64,000 bases of DNA from Isoptericola sp. BMS4 (GTDB taxonomy: Bacteria > Actinomycetota > Actinomycetes > Actinomycetales > Cellulomonadaceae), in NCBI RefSeq assembly GCF_011634835.1, contig NZ_SIRP01000001.1, forward strand, positions 1,085,078 through 1,149,077, in the 5' to 3' direction. The stretch's first letter is position 1; the number at the start of each line of letters is the position of its first letter. Positions 42,835 to 52,370 of this stretch are shown one piece after another. The notes beneath the pieces were generated by a model. It searched no databases and had not been told where the DNA came from. It was given only the letters and a program-made list of their open reading frames with translations. The position numbers and the translations under genes are program-made.

Positions 42835-43781
42835 GCCCGGCGCCCTTCACGCTCGGCCCAGCGCTGCTGTTCTGCCCCGCCGACCGCCCCGACCGCTACG
42901 CGAAGGCGCTGGACCGCGCCGACGCGGTGATCCTCGACCTCGAGGACGCCGTCGCGGTCGGGCGCAAGGAGGCCGCCCGCGCGGCGCTGGTCGGCACGGC
43001 GCTCGACCCGGCCCGCGTGGTGGTGCGGGTCAACGCCGTCGGCACGCCCGACCACGACGCCGACCTCGCGGCGCTCGCCCGCACCACCTACCGCACGGTG
43101 ATGCTGCCCAAGGCGGACGGGCACTTCGTCGGCCCGCTGCTCGCGCCCGACGGCGCCCCGTACGCCGTCGTCGCCCTGTGCGAGACGGCCGCCGGGGTGC
43201 TCGCCGCCCCGGCGCTCGCCGCCCGCCCCGACGTCGTCGCGCTGGCGTGGGGCGCGGAGGACCTGGTCGCCTCGCTCGGCGGCACCTCCAGCCGGGGGGC
43301 CGACGGCCTGTACAGGGACGTCGCGCGGCACGCCCGCTCGGCGGTGCTGCTCGCCGCCGCCGCGTCCGGCAAGGCCGCGATCGACGCCGTCCACCTGGAC
43401 CTGGACGACCTGGACGGCCTGCGCGACGAGGCCCTGGACGCCGCGGCGTGCGGCTTCGCCGCCACGATGTGCGTCCACCCGTCCCACGTGCCCGTGCTGC
43501 GCGCCGCCTACGCGCCGTCGCAGGCGGAGGTGGAGCGCGCCCGCGAGGTGCTCGCCGCGGCGGCCGGGCGGACGGCGGCGCTCACGGAGGCCGAGGACGG
43601 CACGCCCGGCGCCGACCCGGGCGTGCTGACGGTGGGCGGGCAGATGGTGGACGCGCCCGCGCTCCGGCACGCCGAGGCCGTGCTGCGGCGTGCGGGTGAG
43701 AGCCTCGGCGAGCACACGCACGCACGGCCCGGCGGGGTGCCCGCCGGGCGTACTGTCGAGAGGGACGGGGAACGACCATGA
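42831..43781 (+). CDS. CitE-like HpcH/HpaI-family lyase
   Basis: A 316-residue TIM-barrel lyase related to the citrate lyase beta subunit: [26 protein letters not shown] (metal-binding Asp/Glu), [16 protein letters not shown] and [12 protein letters not shown]. No alpha or gamma citrate lyase subunits are present, so it is a stand-alone CitE-like enzyme. The mycobacterial counterpart in the same gene neighbourhood cleaves 3-hydroxy-3-methylglutaryl-CoA to acetoacetate and acetyl-CoA, which fits here. The start is GTG 42831 in a GTGA overlap. The C-terminus has a 40-residue low-complexity extension. Confidence 0.9.
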   Translation: MSPAPFTLGPALLFCPADRPDRYAKALDRADAVILDLEDAVAVGRKEAARAALVGTALDPARVVVRVNAVGTPDHDADLAALARTTYRTVMLPKADGHFVGPLLAPDGAPYAVVALCETAAGVLAAPALAARPDVVALAWGAEDLVASLGGTSSRGADGLYRDVARHARSAVLLAAAASGKAAIDAVHLDLDDLDGLRDEALDAAACGFAATMCVHPSHVPVLRAAYAPSQAEVERAREVLAAAAGRTAALTEAEDGTPGADPGVLTVGGQMVDAPALRHAEAVLRRAGESLGEHTHARPGGVPAGRTVERDGERP

Positions 43782-44506
43782 CGGTGGAGTATCGCCACGC
43801 ACGAGACGCCCTGGACGGGCTGCTGCACGACGGCATGACGCTCGCCGTGGGCGGGTTCGGGCTGTGCGGCAACCCGAACGACCTCATCGAGGCGGTCCGG
43901 GACTCCGGCGTGAAGGACCTGACCGTGGTGTCCAACAACATGGGCGTCGACGGCAAGGGCCTCGGCATCCTGCTGGAGAACGACCAGGTGCGGCGCGTGC
44001 TGGCCTCGTACGTGGGGGAGAACAAGCTGTTCGCGCAGCGGTACCTCGACGGCGAGCTCGAGGTCGAGTTCGTGCCGCAGGGCACGCTCGGCGAGCGCCT
44101 GCGCGCCGGGGGCGCCGGCATCCCCGCGTTCTACACACCCACCGGCGTAGGCACACCCGTGGCCGAGGGCAAGCCCGTCGAGGAGTTCGACGGCCGCCGG
44201 TACGTGCTCGAACGGGCCGTCGTGGCGGACCTGTCGCTGGTGCACGCCCGCCGCGCCGACCGGTACGGCAACCTCGTCTACCGGTACACGGCCCGCAACT
44301 TCAACCCCGTGATCGCCACGGCCGGGCGCGTGACCGTCGTCGAGGCCGAGCAGATCACCGACGAGCCGATCGACCCCGACGTCGTCGTCACCCCCGGCAT
44401 CTACACCCACCGGCTGGTGGCGGCGCGCGAGCGCGTCAAGGACATCGAGAAGCGGACGGTGCGCGAGCGGGCCGAGGCCCCCGCACCGGCGGGAGGTGCG
44501 TCATGA
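43778..44506 (+). CDS. scoA: Succinyl-CoA:3-ketoacid CoA-transferase subunit A
   Basis: A 242-residue CoA-transferase alpha subunit with [16 protein letters not shown] near the N-terminus and [18 protein letters not shown] near the C-terminus. With ScoB it moves CoA from succinyl-CoA to acetoacetate, the product of the lyase upstream. Both ends overlap neighbouring genes by four bases. Confidence 0.95.
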   Translation: MTVEYRHARDALDGLLHDGMTLAVGGFGLCGNPNDLIEAVRDSGVKDLTVVSNNMGVDGKGLGILLENDQVRRVLASYVGENKLFAQRYLDGELEVEFVPQGTLGERLRAGGAGIPAFYTPTGVGTPVAEGKPVEEFDGRRYVLERAVVADLSLVHARRADRYGNLVYRYTARNFNPVIATAGRVTVVEAEQITDEPIDPDVVVTPGIYTHRLVAARERVKDIEKRTVRERAEAPAPAGGAS

Positions 44507-45165
44507 CCTGGACACGCGACGAGATGGCGGCCATGGCTGCCGGCGAGCTGCACGACGGCGACTACGTCAACCTGGGCATCGGCATCCCCACCCTGGTCGC
44601 CAACCACGTCCCACCCGGGGTGCGGATCACGCTGCAGAGCGAGAACGGGCTGCTCGGCATCGGGCCGTTCCCGTACGACGGCGAGGAGGACGCCGACCTC
44701 ATCAACGCCGGCAAGCAGACCGTGACGGCGATGCCGGGCGCGAGCTTCTTCGACGGCGCGGAGTCGTTCGCGATGATCCGCGGCGGGCACATCGACCTCG
44801 CGATCCTCGGCGCGCTGGAGGTCTCTGCCACCGGCGACCTCGCGAGCTGGACCGTGCCCGGCAAGCTCGTCAAGGGCATGGGTGGGGCGATGGACCTCGT
44901 CGTCGGGGCGCGGCGGATCGTCGTCCTCATGGACCACGTGGCACGCGACGGCTCACCCAAGCTGCGCCGCGCCTGCACGCTGCCGCTCACCGGCGAGGGC
45001 GTGGTGAACCGGATCATCACCGACCGGGCGGTGCTCGACGTCGGGACGGACGGGCTGGTGCTGCGCCGCGTCGCTCCCGGCGTGAGCGTGGAGGAGGTGC
45101 GCGAGGCCACGGACGCGGACCTCGTCGTCGACCTCGAGGACAGCAGCGAGGAGGTGGCGTCATGA
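44503..45165 (+). CDS. scoB: Succinyl-CoA:3-ketoacid CoA-transferase subunit B
   Basis: A 220-residue beta subunit with the catalytic SENG motif (Glu47 in [14 protein letters not shown]), which forms the glutamyl-CoA thioester, and GAFEVS-like [14 protein letters not shown]. It pairs with ScoA. ATGA overlaps on both sides keep it coupled to scoA and the thiolase gene. Confidence 0.95.
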   Translation: MTWTRDEMAAMAAGELHDGDYVNLGIGIPTLVANHVPPGVRITLQSENGLLGIGPFPYDGEEDADLINAGKQTVTAMPGASFFDGAESFAMIRGGHIDLAILGALEVSATGDLASWTVPGKLVKGMGGAMDLVVGARRIVVLMDHVARDGSPKLRRACTLPLTGEGVVNRIITDRAVLDVGTDGLVLRRVAPGVSVEEVREATDADLVVDLEDSSEEVAS

Positions 45166-46337
45166 CGACCGTCGCGGGGTACCGGCGAACCCCCTTCGTC
45201 AAGGCCAACGGGGCGTTCGCGTCCGTGCCGGCGACGGCGCTGGGGGCGCACGCCGTGGCGGCGGCGCTCGCGGACGCGGGCGTGGAGCCCGCCGAGGTGG
45301 AGCTCACCCTCGGCGGCCAGGTGCTGCAGGGCGGCGCCGGCCAGAACCCGGCGCGGCAGGCCGCCGTCGGGGCCGGCGTGCCCATGACGGTGCCGGCCGT
45401 GACCCTCAACGCCGTGTGCCTGTCCGGCGCGGAGGCCGTGGTGCAGGCGCACCGCGTCATCACGGCGGGGGAGGCGGACGTCGTCGTCGCACTCGGGATG
45501 GAGTCGATGACGCTCGCCCCGCACGCGTGGGTCGGGTCGCGGTCGGGGAAGAAGTTCGGCCCGGTCGAGCTGCTCGACACGATGGCGCACGACGGGCTGA
45601 CCGACGCGTTCGAGCGGGACTCGATGGGCCTGAGCACGGAGCGGCACGGCGAGCCGTTCGGCGGCGCGGCGTGGGCCACGCGGGAGGCGCAGGACGCGTT
45701 CGCCGTCGCGTCGCACGAGCGGGCCGCGGCGGCCGCGCCCCTGCTCAAGGAGGAGATCGCGCCGTACGAGGTGTCGGGCAGGCGGGGGACCGTCGTCGTG
45801 GACGCCGACGACGGCGTGCGCGCGGACTCGACCGTCGACGGGTTGGGCCGGCTGCGCCCGGCGTTCGCGCCCGACGGCACGATCACGGCGGGCAACGCGT
45901 CCCAGATCTCCGACGGCGCGGCGGCCCTGGTGCTGATGAGCGACGACGTCGCCGCCGCCCGCGGCGTGACGGGGCCGCGCCTGCGCTCGCACGCCCTGGT
46001 GGCGGGCCCCGACGTCGGGCTGCACCACCAGCCCGCGAACGCGATCGCGACGGCCTGCGGGCGAGCCGGCCTCGACGCCGGCGACCTGGCGGCGGTGGAG
46101 ATCAACGAGGCGTTCGCCGTCGTCGTCCTCGCGTCCGTGGACCGGCTGGGCCTCGAACCGGACCTGGTGAACACGAACGGCGGCGCCATCGCGCTCGGGC
46201 ACCCGATCGGCGCCTCCGGCGCCCGGGTGGTCGGTCACCTGGCCCGGCGGCTGGCCGCCCTCGGCTCCGGTGCCGTCGGGGCGGCGGCGCTCTGCGGCGG
46301 CGGTGGCCAGGGCTCGGCGGTGCTGCTGGAGGCGTGA
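45162..46337 (+). CDS. Thiolase (acetyl-CoA C-acetyltransferase type)
   Basis: A 391-residue biosynthetic/degradative thiolase with nucleophilic Cys86 (LNAVCLSG), His in EINEAF...[11 protein letters not shown], and the second Cys in ALCGGGGQG. It would split acetoacetyl-CoA into two acetyl-CoA, the last step of the pathway in this operon. The ATG overlaps the scoB stop. A strong hairpin follows at 46343, ending the operon. Confidence 0.94.
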   Translation: MTTVAGYRRTPFVKANGAFASVPATALGAHAVAAALADAGVEPAEVELTLGGQVLQGGAGQNPARQAAVGAGVPMTVPAVTLNAVCLSGAEAVVQAHRVITAGEADVVVALGMESMTLAPHAWVGSRSGKKFGPVELLDTMAHDGLTDAFERDSMGLSTERHGEPFGGAAWATREAQDAFAVASHERAAAAAPLLKEEIAPYEVSGRRGTVVVDADDGVRADSTVDGLGRLRPAFAPDGTITAGNASQISDGAAALVLMSDDVAAARGVTGPRLRSHALVAGPDVGLHHQPANAIATACGRAGLDAGDLAAVEINEAFAVVVLASVDRLGLEPDLVNTNGGAIALGHPIGASGARVVGHLARRLAALGSGAVGAAALCGGGGQGSAVLLEA

Positions 46338-46342
46338 GGGAC

Positions 46343-46404
46343 GGCGCGGCCGGCGCGGGCCGGCCGGCACGGTGGCGTGCCGACCGGCCCGCGCCGACCG
46401 CGCC
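46343..46404. terminator. Terminator hairpin at end of leucine operon
   Basis: A 28-bp stem (46343-46370 with 46377-46404) with two G-U type pairs and a 6-base loop, between the convergent thiolase and rhodanese genes. Confidence 0.75.
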
Positions 46405-46418
46405 GCTCCTCGTGGCGG

Positions 46419-46760
46419 TCAGGACACGAGCGGGCGCCCCGAGGCCATCCAGTCCTCCTTGCCGCCGGCGAAGTCGAAGACGTTCCGGTAGCCGAGCTCG
46501 ACGAGGCGGCGGGCGGCGACGGCGGAGTTCTGGCACGGGCCGCTGGCGCAGTAGACGATGATCTCCGCCTCCTTGTCCGGCAGGACCTCGGGCGCGAGCC
46601 GGTCCACCTCGGTGTGCGGGATGTTGATCGCGCCGGGCAGGCGCTCGGCGCGGTAGTACTCCGGTCCGAGCGCCTCGACGACGATCGGGTGACCGGTCGC
46701 GATGCGTGCGGCGGTCTCCTCGGTGGACAGGACCTGGAACTCGACGGACGTGCTGGTCAT
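46419..46760 (-). CDS. Rhodanese-like domain protein
   Basis: A single rhodanese domain of 113 residues with the active-site loop YCASGPCQNS, where the first Cys is the sulfur-carrying residue. It transfers sulfane sulfur or detoxifies reactive sulfur in the cytoplasm. AGGAGA precedes ATG 46760. It is divergent from a MarR gene, with a 14-bp palindrome between them, so the pair is likely an inducible unit responding to reactive sulfur or another electrophile. Confidence 0.93.
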   Translation of the reverse strand: MTSTSVEFQVLSTEETAARIATGHPIVVEALGPEYYRAERLPGAINIPHTEVDRLAPEVLPDKEAEIIVYCASGPCQNSAVAARRLVELGYRNVFDFAGGKEDWMASGRPLVS

Positions 46761-46785
46761 GAGACTCTCCTGGGTCGATGGAAAT

Positions 46786-46799
46786 TGCGTGCGCACGCA
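46786..46799. promoter_or_regulatory. MarR-type operator
   Basis: TGCGTGCGCACGCA is a perfect 14-bp palindrome within ATTGCGTGCGCACGCAC, the TTGC-type form often bound by MarR proteins. It lies between the divergent rhodanese and MarR genes. Confidence 0.7.
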
Positions 46800-46846
46800 C
46801 ATAAGTGTGGACCCTGCCTGCCGGGTCCGCAAGTAGGCTGTGCGTC

Positions 46847-47335
46847 GTGAGCGAGGGCGAGAAGCGGCTCGGGGCGGACGCCTGGGGAGAGATCCTGCGC
46901 ACCTACGCCGTCGTGGTGCCCCGGGTGGCCGCCGTCGTGGAGCGCGCGAGCGGGCTCCCGCTGTCCTGGTACGACGTCCTGCTCGAGCTGCGCGCCGCGC
47001 CCGGGCGCCGCCTGCGCATGCAGGACCTCGGCGAGAGGGTCGTCCTGAGCCGGACCCGGGTCAGCCGCGTCGTCGACGACATGGCGCGAGCCGGGCTGGT
47101 CGCCAAGGAGCCCGACCCGCACGACCGGCGCGTCTCCTACGCCGTCCTCACGCCGGAGGGCGCGAACCGGCAACGCCGCGTCGCGCCGACCTACCTCGCG
47201 GCGATCGAGGCCGAGTTCGGGCGCCACCTGACCGGGGAGCAGCTGCGCGCCATCCGGGACGGGCTGGGGCACGTGCGAGAGGCGCACGACTCCTCCCGCC
47301 GAGCACAACCTGGGGGTCGCCACCCGAGCGGGTAA
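46847..47335 (+). CDS. MarR-family transcriptional regulator
   Basis: A 162-residue MarR regulator: MQDLGERVVLSRTRVSRVVDDMARAGLVAKEPDPHDRRVSYAVLT forms the winged helix (about residues 64-110). The start is GTG 46847 with a TAGGCT -10 box seven bases before it and no ribosome binding site, so it is probably leaderless. It should bind the palindrome at 46786 and control itself and the rhodanese gene. Confidence 0.92.
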   Translation: MSEGEKRLGADAWGEILRTYAVVVPRVAAVVERASGLPLSWYDVLLELRAAPGRRLRMQDLGERVVLSRTRVSRVVDDMARAGLVAKEPDPHDRRVSYAVLTPEGANRQRRVAPTYLAAIEAEFGRHLTGEQLRAIRDGLGHVREAHDSSRRAQPGGRHPSG

Positions 47336-47378
47336 GGGCCTCCATGTCGTGCTCGGCGACACGGCATGATGGTGTCCC

Positions 47379-48077
47379 GTGACGACGCGCATCCTGATCC
47401 TCACCGGCCGCGGCCGGCACGAAGACCCCTGGCACGACCACGCCGCCACCAGCCACCGGCTCGCGCTGCTGCTCGCCGGACTGGAGGTCGACGGGAGGCC
47501 GTCCGACGTCGTCGTGCGCTCCACGTTCCCCGACGCGCTGGGTGACCTGGACGACGTCGACCTCCTCGTCGTCAACGCCGGCACGCCGTGGCCCGGGTTC
47601 CGCGAGGCCGGCATCGGGCCCGACGACGACGCCTGGGAGCCGTTCCACGCCACCCTGGACGCCTGGGCGCGGGACGACGGCCGCATCCTGGCCGTGCACC
47701 AGTCGGCGAACACCTTCGGCGACCGCCCCGAGTGGGAGGAGGTGCTCGGCGGCCGGTGGGTGCCGGGCACGTCGTACCACCCGCCCTTCGGCGAGGCGCG
47801 CCTGGCGCTCGCCTCGGGCGGGCACCCGATGGTCGCCGGTGCGCCCGGCGCCGTCGACGTGCTCGACGAACGCTACTGCGGGCTGCGGGTCGCCCCGACG
47901 TCGCAGGTGCTGGGCTGGCTCACCGACGACGACGGCGAGCGTCAGCCCGCCCTGTGGGTCACGGAGCGGCACGGCGGGCGCACCGTGTACAGCGCGCTCG
48001 GCCACGACGCCCGCAGCTACGACTCGCCGGCGCACGCCGACCTGCTGCTGCGGGCGGCGACCTGGCTGCTGGGCTGA
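47379..48077 (+). CDS. ThuA-like domain protein
   Basis: A 232-residue ThuA-like (class I glutamine-amidotransferase-fold) protein: ILILTGRGRHEDPWHDH, VVNAGTPWPGF, AVHQSANTF and YSALGHDARSYDSPAH. Such proteins are tied to trehalose or sugar utilisation and trehalose-related signalling in other bacteria, but the activity is not settled. The start is GTG 47379. It has no obvious operon partner; a small stem (48083-48090 with 48101-48108) follows it. Confidence 0.85.
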   Translation: MTTRILILTGRGRHEDPWHDHAATSHRLALLLAGLEVDGRPSDVVVRSTFPDALGDLDDVDLLVVNAGTPWPGFREAGIGPDDDAWEPFHATLDAWARDDGRILAVHQSANTFGDRPEWEEVLGGRWVPGTSYHPPFGEARLALASGGHPMVAGAPGAVDVLDERYCGLRVAPTSQVLGWLTDDDGERQPALWVTERHGGRTVYSALGHDARSYDSPAHADLLLRAATWLLG

Positions 48078-48216
48078 GCCGGCCCGCTGCTGCTCCGTCG
48101 GCAGCGGGTGCTGCCCCTCGGGCGCCTGCACGACGATCCCGGATCCGTGCCGGAATCACCCGGCGACAGGGCCCGCCGGGCTTGCCGGGCCCCGCGGGGC
48201 CTCCGACGATGAGGCG

Positions 48217-49584
48217 ATGGCGTCCCTCGCGGGGGCCGACGCCGCCGGTGGGCCGGCACGACCGGGGCGGACCCTGCTGCTCCTGCTGGTGCGCGCGGCC
48301 GTGCTCGGGCCGGCCGCCGCCCTCGCCGCCACGGGCTTCGTGCGGCTGACCACCAACACGCAGAACGCGCTGTGGACGACCGTGCCGTCCTGGATGGGGT
48401 ACGACACCGCCCCCGCGTGGTGGGTGCCCGTGCTCCTGCTCGTCGGTGCCGGGCTGTGCGCGCTGTTCATGCGGCTGCCCGGCGGTGGCGGGCCGCCGGC
48501 GGTGGACGGGTTCAACTTCTCGGTGGGGCTGCGCGAGGTGTTCTCCGTGCTGGGGGCCGGCCTCGCGACGATCGCGTTCGGCGCCGTCCTGGGCCCCTGC
48601 GCCGTGGCCCTCGCCGTCGGCACCGCGCTCGGGTACGTGGCGTCCTGGGGCGGTCCGCGGTCCGGCGGGGCGCGCGAGGCGGAGCGCTCGGTGCTCATGC
48701 TCAGCGGCGGCCTCGCCGCGTTCTCCGCCATCCTCGGCAACCCCCTGGTCCTCGCGCTGCTCATGGCCGAGGCCGGCCTGGTCTCGCGCCGTGCCGGCGT
48801 GCGGCCGGTGGCGCTCGCGCCCGTCGCCGTCACGCTCGGGCTCGCGTACGTGGTGCAGGTGGGGATCGCCGACTGGCCGGGTCTCGGCACGGTCGCGATC
48901 ACCGTGCCCGACCTCCCCGCCTACACGGACATCCGCGCGGAGGATCTCGGGCTGGCGCTCGCCCTCGGCGTCGTGGTCGCCCTGCTCATGCAGGGCGTGC
49001 TCACGGTCGGGCGGCGGCTGGTCGCCTGGGGGTCCGGCCGCCCGGCGGTCCTCCCGCTGGTCGTCGCGGCCCTGGGGACCGCGGGAGTCACGGTGGGCGC
49101 CCAGTGGCTCGCCGGCGTCCCCTACGACCTCGTCCTCTTCTCCGGGCAGGACGCCATCCCGACGCTCTTCACGGAGACGTCGCTGTCCCTGGTGGTCGTC
49201 GCCGTCCTGGCGAAGACGGCGGCCTACGCGCTGTGCGTCGGAGCGTTCCGCGGCGGCCCGGTCTTCCCCGCCGTGACGGTCGGCCTCGGGGTCGCGGTCG
49301 CGGCGTCACAGGTCGTGGACGGCGCCGCGATGCCCGCCCTGGCGGCGGCGGCCATGGCGGCCGCGACCGCCGCGGTGCTCCGCCTGCCCTTCACCGCCGC
49401 GCTGCTCGCCGTGGCCCTCACCGGCTCCGCCGGGCTCGCCGTCACCACGCCGGCGCTCCTGGGCGCCGTGGCGGGACTCGTCACGGTGGTCGCGCTGGAC
49501 CGGCGGCGGTCGGAGAGCGTCACCGGCCCGGCCGGGGAGGGCGACGAGGCACCGGCCGCCGAGGGGCGTGCCGGCTCCGTCTAG
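48217..49584 (+). CDS. ClC-family ion channel/transporter-like membrane protein
   Basis: A 455-residue protein with ten or more hydrophobic segments. FGAVLGPCAVALAVGTALGY is at the place of the ClC GxxGP selectivity motif and GAFRGGPVFPAVTVG matches the GxFxP motif, so it is a divergent ClC chloride channel/antiporter. The gating-type Glu of GREGP is not seen; a Cys-containing GPCAV takes its place. ATG 48217 lacks a clear ribosome binding site. Its stop overlaps by four bases the end of convergent trmL. Confidence 0.82.
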   Translation: MASLAGADAAGGPARPGRTLLLLLVRAAVLGPAAALAATGFVRLTTNTQNALWTTVPSWMGYDTAPAWWVPVLLLVGAGLCALFMRLPGGGGPPAVDGFNFSVGLREVFSVLGAGLATIAFGAVLGPCAVALAVGTALGYVASWGGPRSGGAREAERSVLMLSGGLAAFSAILGNPLVLALLMAEAGLVSRRAGVRPVALAPVAVTLGLAYVVQVGIADWPGLGTVAITVPDLPAYTDIRAEDLGLALALGVVVALLMQGVLTVGRRLVAWGSGRPAVLPLVVAALGTAGVTVGAQWLAGVPYDLVLFSGQDAIPTLFTETSLSLVVVAVLAKTAAYALCVGAFRGGPVFPAVTVGLGVAVAASQVVDGAAMPALAAAAMAAATAAVLRLPFTAALLAVALTGSAGLAVTTPALLGAVAGLVTVVALDRRRSESVTGPAGEGDEAPAAEGRAGSV

Positions 49585-50111
49585 GACGTCGCGGCGCCGG
49601 CGAACCCCGACTGCCGCCACGCCTCGTAGACGACGATCGACGCGGCGTTGGTGAGGTTGAGCGAGCGCCGGCCCGCCAGCATCGGGATCCGGACCCGGTC
49701 GGTGACGCGCGGGTGGCGCATCACCTCCTCCGGCAGCCCTGTCGGCTCGGGGCCGAAGAGCAGGACGTCGCCCGAGGTGTAGGCGACGTCCGTGTACGAC
49801 GTCGTCGTGTGCGCCGTGAACGCGAAGACCCGCGCGTCCGGCAGGGCGTCGAGGGCGGCGTCGAACGAGGGATGCACGTCCATCACCGCGAGGTCGTGGT
49901 AGTCCAGCCCCGCACGCCTGAGCTTCGCCTCGGACAGGTCGAACCCGAGCGGCTCCACGAGGTGGAGCCGGGCGCCGGTGACGGCGGCGAGCCGGATCGC
50001 GGAACCGGTGTTGCCGGGGATGCGCGGCTCGAAGTAGATCACGTGGGCGAACGGGGACGACGGCGTCGTGGGGGCGGTCGTCCCGGCTCCGGGCTGGGTC
50101 GGCTGAGGCAC
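49581..50111 (-). CDS. trmL: tRNA (cytidine(34)-2'-O)-methyltransferase TrmL
   Basis: SPOUT methyltransferase of 176 residues: HVIYFEPRIPGNTGSAIRLAAVTGA, FGPEPTGLPEE and RIPMLAGRRSLNLTNAASIVVYEAWRQ are the three family motifs forming the trefoil knot and SAM site. It methylates the ribose at wobble position 34 of certain leucine tRNAs. The start is GTG 50111; the first 20 residues are low complexity and a later start cannot be excluded. Confidence 0.92.
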   Translation of the reverse strand: MPQPTQPGAGTTAPTTPSSPFAHVIYFEPRIPGNTGSAIRLAAVTGARLHLVEPLGFDLSEAKLRRAGLDYHDLAVMDVHPSFDAALDALPDARVFAFTAHTTTSYTDVAYTSGDVLLFGPEPTGLPEEVMRHPRVTDRVRIPMLAGRRSLNLTNAASIVVYEAWRQSGFAGAATS

Positions 50112-50182
50112 GCCGACGATTCTCCCACCGGCGTGCGCGGGTTCGTCGGGCGTTCCGAGGCGGCCGCCCCTAGCCTCGGTGG

Positions 50183-51295
50183 ATGGAACCCATACCTGAG
50201 CGGATGAAGGCCGTGCAGCTCGTCGGGCACGGCGGCCTCGACCAGCTGGTGTATCGCGACGACGTGCCGACGCCCGCGCCCGCGGCGGGCGAGGTGCTGA
50301 TCGACGTCCATGCCTGCGGGATGAACAACACCGACGTGTGGGTCCGCGAGGGCGCGTACGGCAGCGAGACCGACGCGCAGGAGGTCTCCACGTGGCGGCG
50401 GGGCCGGTCCACCCTCGAGTTCCCCCGCATCCAGGGCACGGACACCGTCGGGGTGGTCGTCGCCGTCGGCGAGGGCGTCCCGGCCGAGCGTGTCGGCGAG
50501 CGTGTCATGGTCGACTTCTCGATCTACAACCGGCCCGAGGGCGACGACTCCCTCGCCGACATCGACTACATCGGGCACGGGCGCGACGGCGGGTACGCGG
50601 AGTACGTGGCCGTGCCGGCGGAGAACGCCTACGAGATCACGGCCGACATCACGGACGCCGAGCTGGCGACGTTCTGCTGCGCCTACCTGACGGCCGAGCA
50701 GATGCTCGACCGGTCACGGCTGGCCGAGGGCGAACGCGTCCTCGTGACGGGTGCGTCGGGCGGTGTGGGCTCGGCGATCGTGCAGCTCGCCCGGGTGCGT
50801 GGCGCGATCCCGTACGCCGTCACCAGCGCGGGCAAGGAGGAGGCGCTGCGCGAGATCGGCGCCGAGGACACGATCCGACGCGACGTCGACGACCTGGTCG
50901 CCGAGGTGGAGCGCGTCGTCGACGGGCCGGTGGACGTGGTCGCGGACCTCGTCGCCGGGCCGATGTTCAACGACCTGCTGCGCATCCTGCGCCCCGAGGG
51001 CCGCTACAGCACGGCGGGCGCCATCGGCGGGCCGGTGGTGGACCTCGACCTGCGCACCATGTACCTCAAGCAGCTCGAGCTGCACGGGTCCTCCCAGGGC
51101 ACCCGGACGGCCTTCCGCCGGTTGGTGCGCTACATCTCCGACGGCGAGATCAAGCCGCTGCTGGACCGCACGTTCCGGCTGTCCGACTTCCACGAGGCGC
51201 AGCGCACCTTCATGAGCAAGACCTACATCGGCAAGCTGGTCGTGGTCCCCGACCGGCACTGGGACACCGTGGGAGCACCGCATGTCGCACCGTGA
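50183..51295 (+). CDS. Zinc-type alcohol dehydrogenase / quinone oxidoreductase family protein
   Basis: A 370-residue MDR-family NADPH reductase. HACGMNNTDVWVREGAYG is the GroES-like N-terminus and VTGASGGVGSAIVQLARV the Rossmann motif. Structural and catalytic zinc cysteines are not evident, so it is closer to the quinone reductase subgroup. A TAGCCT -10 box ends six bases before ATG 50183, so the transcript may be leaderless. Its 3' end overlaps the proline-racemase-family gene by 14 bases, suggesting joint use in a catabolic pathway. Confidence 0.9.
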   Translation: MEPIPERMKAVQLVGHGGLDQLVYRDDVPTPAPAAGEVLIDVHACGMNNTDVWVREGAYGSETDAQEVSTWRRGRSTLEFPRIQGTDTVGVVVAVGEGVPAERVGERVMVDFSIYNRPEGDDSLADIDYIGHGRDGGYAEYVAVPAENAYEITADITDAELATFCCAYLTAEQMLDRSRLAEGERVLVTGASGGVGSAIVQLARVRGAIPYAVTSAGKEEALREIGAEDTIRRDVDDLVAEVERVVDGPVDVVADLVAGPMFNDLLRILRPEGRYSTAGAIGGPVVDLDLRTMYLKQLELHGSSQGTRTAFRRLVRYISDGEIKPLLDRTFRLSDFHEAQRTFMSKTYIGKLVVVPDRHWDTVGAPHVAP

Positions 51296-52370
51296 GCGCA
51301 CCCTGCACCTCATCGACACGCAGTCCGGGGGCGACGTCAGCCGCATCGTCACCGAGGGCGTCGAGCTCATCCCGGGCGCGACCGTCCTGGAGAAGGCGCG
51401 CTACCTGGAGCGCGAGGGCGACGGGTTGCGGCGCCTGCTGCTGTCGGAGCCGTACGGCGACCCGGCGATGTCCGTCGACCTCGTCGTCGAGCCGAGCCAC
51501 CCCGAGGCCCAGGCCGGCTACATCATCATGGAGGCGATGGGCTACCCGCTGTACTCGGGATCCAACACCATCTGCACGGCCACCGCGCTGCTGTCCAGCG
51601 GGGCGATCCCGATGCGCGAGGACGACGGGCTGCAGAGCGTGGTGCTGGAGTCGCCCGCCGGGCTCGCCCGCATCACGGCCCGGATCGCCGACGGGCGGGT
51701 CGCCTCGATCACCACGCAGGGCGAGCCCGCCTACGTGGCCGAGGAGGGGCTGAGCGTCGACGTGCCCCACTACGGGGAGGTGCGGTTCGACCTGGTCTGG
51801 AGCGGCGCGTACTACGCGATGATCGACGCCGCCGCCTACGGCTTCACGATCAACGCCACCGAGCAGATCGCCCTGACGGCGTTCGGCGACGCGTTCGTCC
51901 GCGCCGCCCGGCCGGGCCTGCTGCAGGAGCACCCCGAGCTGGGTGACGTCGGACCGCTGCCGTTCGCGCACTTCATGGGACCGGTCCGCGGCGTGGGGCC
52001 GGGCCACCTGGAGTCGCCGTCCGCCACGTACGTCCACCCGGGCGTGATCTGCCGCAGCCCCACCGGGACGGGAACCTCGGCCCGGCTGGCCCTGATGGTC
52101 CGGCGCGGGGAGATCCGCCAGGGCGACTCGCTGGAGACGATCTCCCCCCGCGGCAGCCGCTTCGTCGGCACCGTGCTGGACGACGCCCAGGTGGGCTCCT
52201 ACCGGGCGCTGCACTCGACCATCACCGGGTCGGCGCGGCTCATGGCCCACTCGCAGATCACGGTGGACCTGGACGACCCCCTGGTGGACGCGTCGGACCT
52301 GGAGCACGTGCTGGTGCGCCCGGAGCCGGACCGGGCGACCGAGCCAGCAGCCGCGCCCCGCCCAGCGTGA
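51282..52370 (+). CDS. Proline racemase-family protein with Ser/Thr active-site pair
   Basis: A 362-residue member of the proline racemase / hydroxyproline epimerase / trans-3-hydroxyproline dehydratase family, with a two-lobed DapF-like fold (TQSGGDVSRIV at the N-terminus, HPGVICRSPTGTGTSARLA in the second lobe). The two catalytic cysteines are replaced: the first position reads YSGSNTIC with Ser92, the second SPTGTGTSA with Thr261. Known racemases and epimerases use Cys/Cys or Ser/Cys, and dehydratases Cys/Thr, so the activity here is not predictable. It overlaps the reductase upstream and, at its 3' end, the convergent PAP2 gene by 113 bases. Confidence 0.88.
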   Translation: MSHRERTLHLIDTQSGGDVSRIVTEGVELIPGATVLEKARYLEREGDGLRRLLLSEPYGDPAMSVDLVVEPSHPEAQAGYIIMEAMGYPLYSGSNTICTATALLSSGAIPMREDDGLQSVVLESPAGLARITARIADGRVASITTQGEPAYVAEEGLSVDVPHYGEVRFDLVWSGAYYAMIDAAAYGFTINATEQIALTAFGDAFVRAARPGLLQEHPELGDVGPLPFAHFMGPVRGVGPGHLESPSATYVHPGVICRSPTGTGTSARLALMVRRGEIRQGDSLETISPRGSRFVGTVLDDAQVGSYRALHSTITGSARLMAHSQITVDLDDPLVDASDLEHVLVRPEPDRATEPAAAPRPA

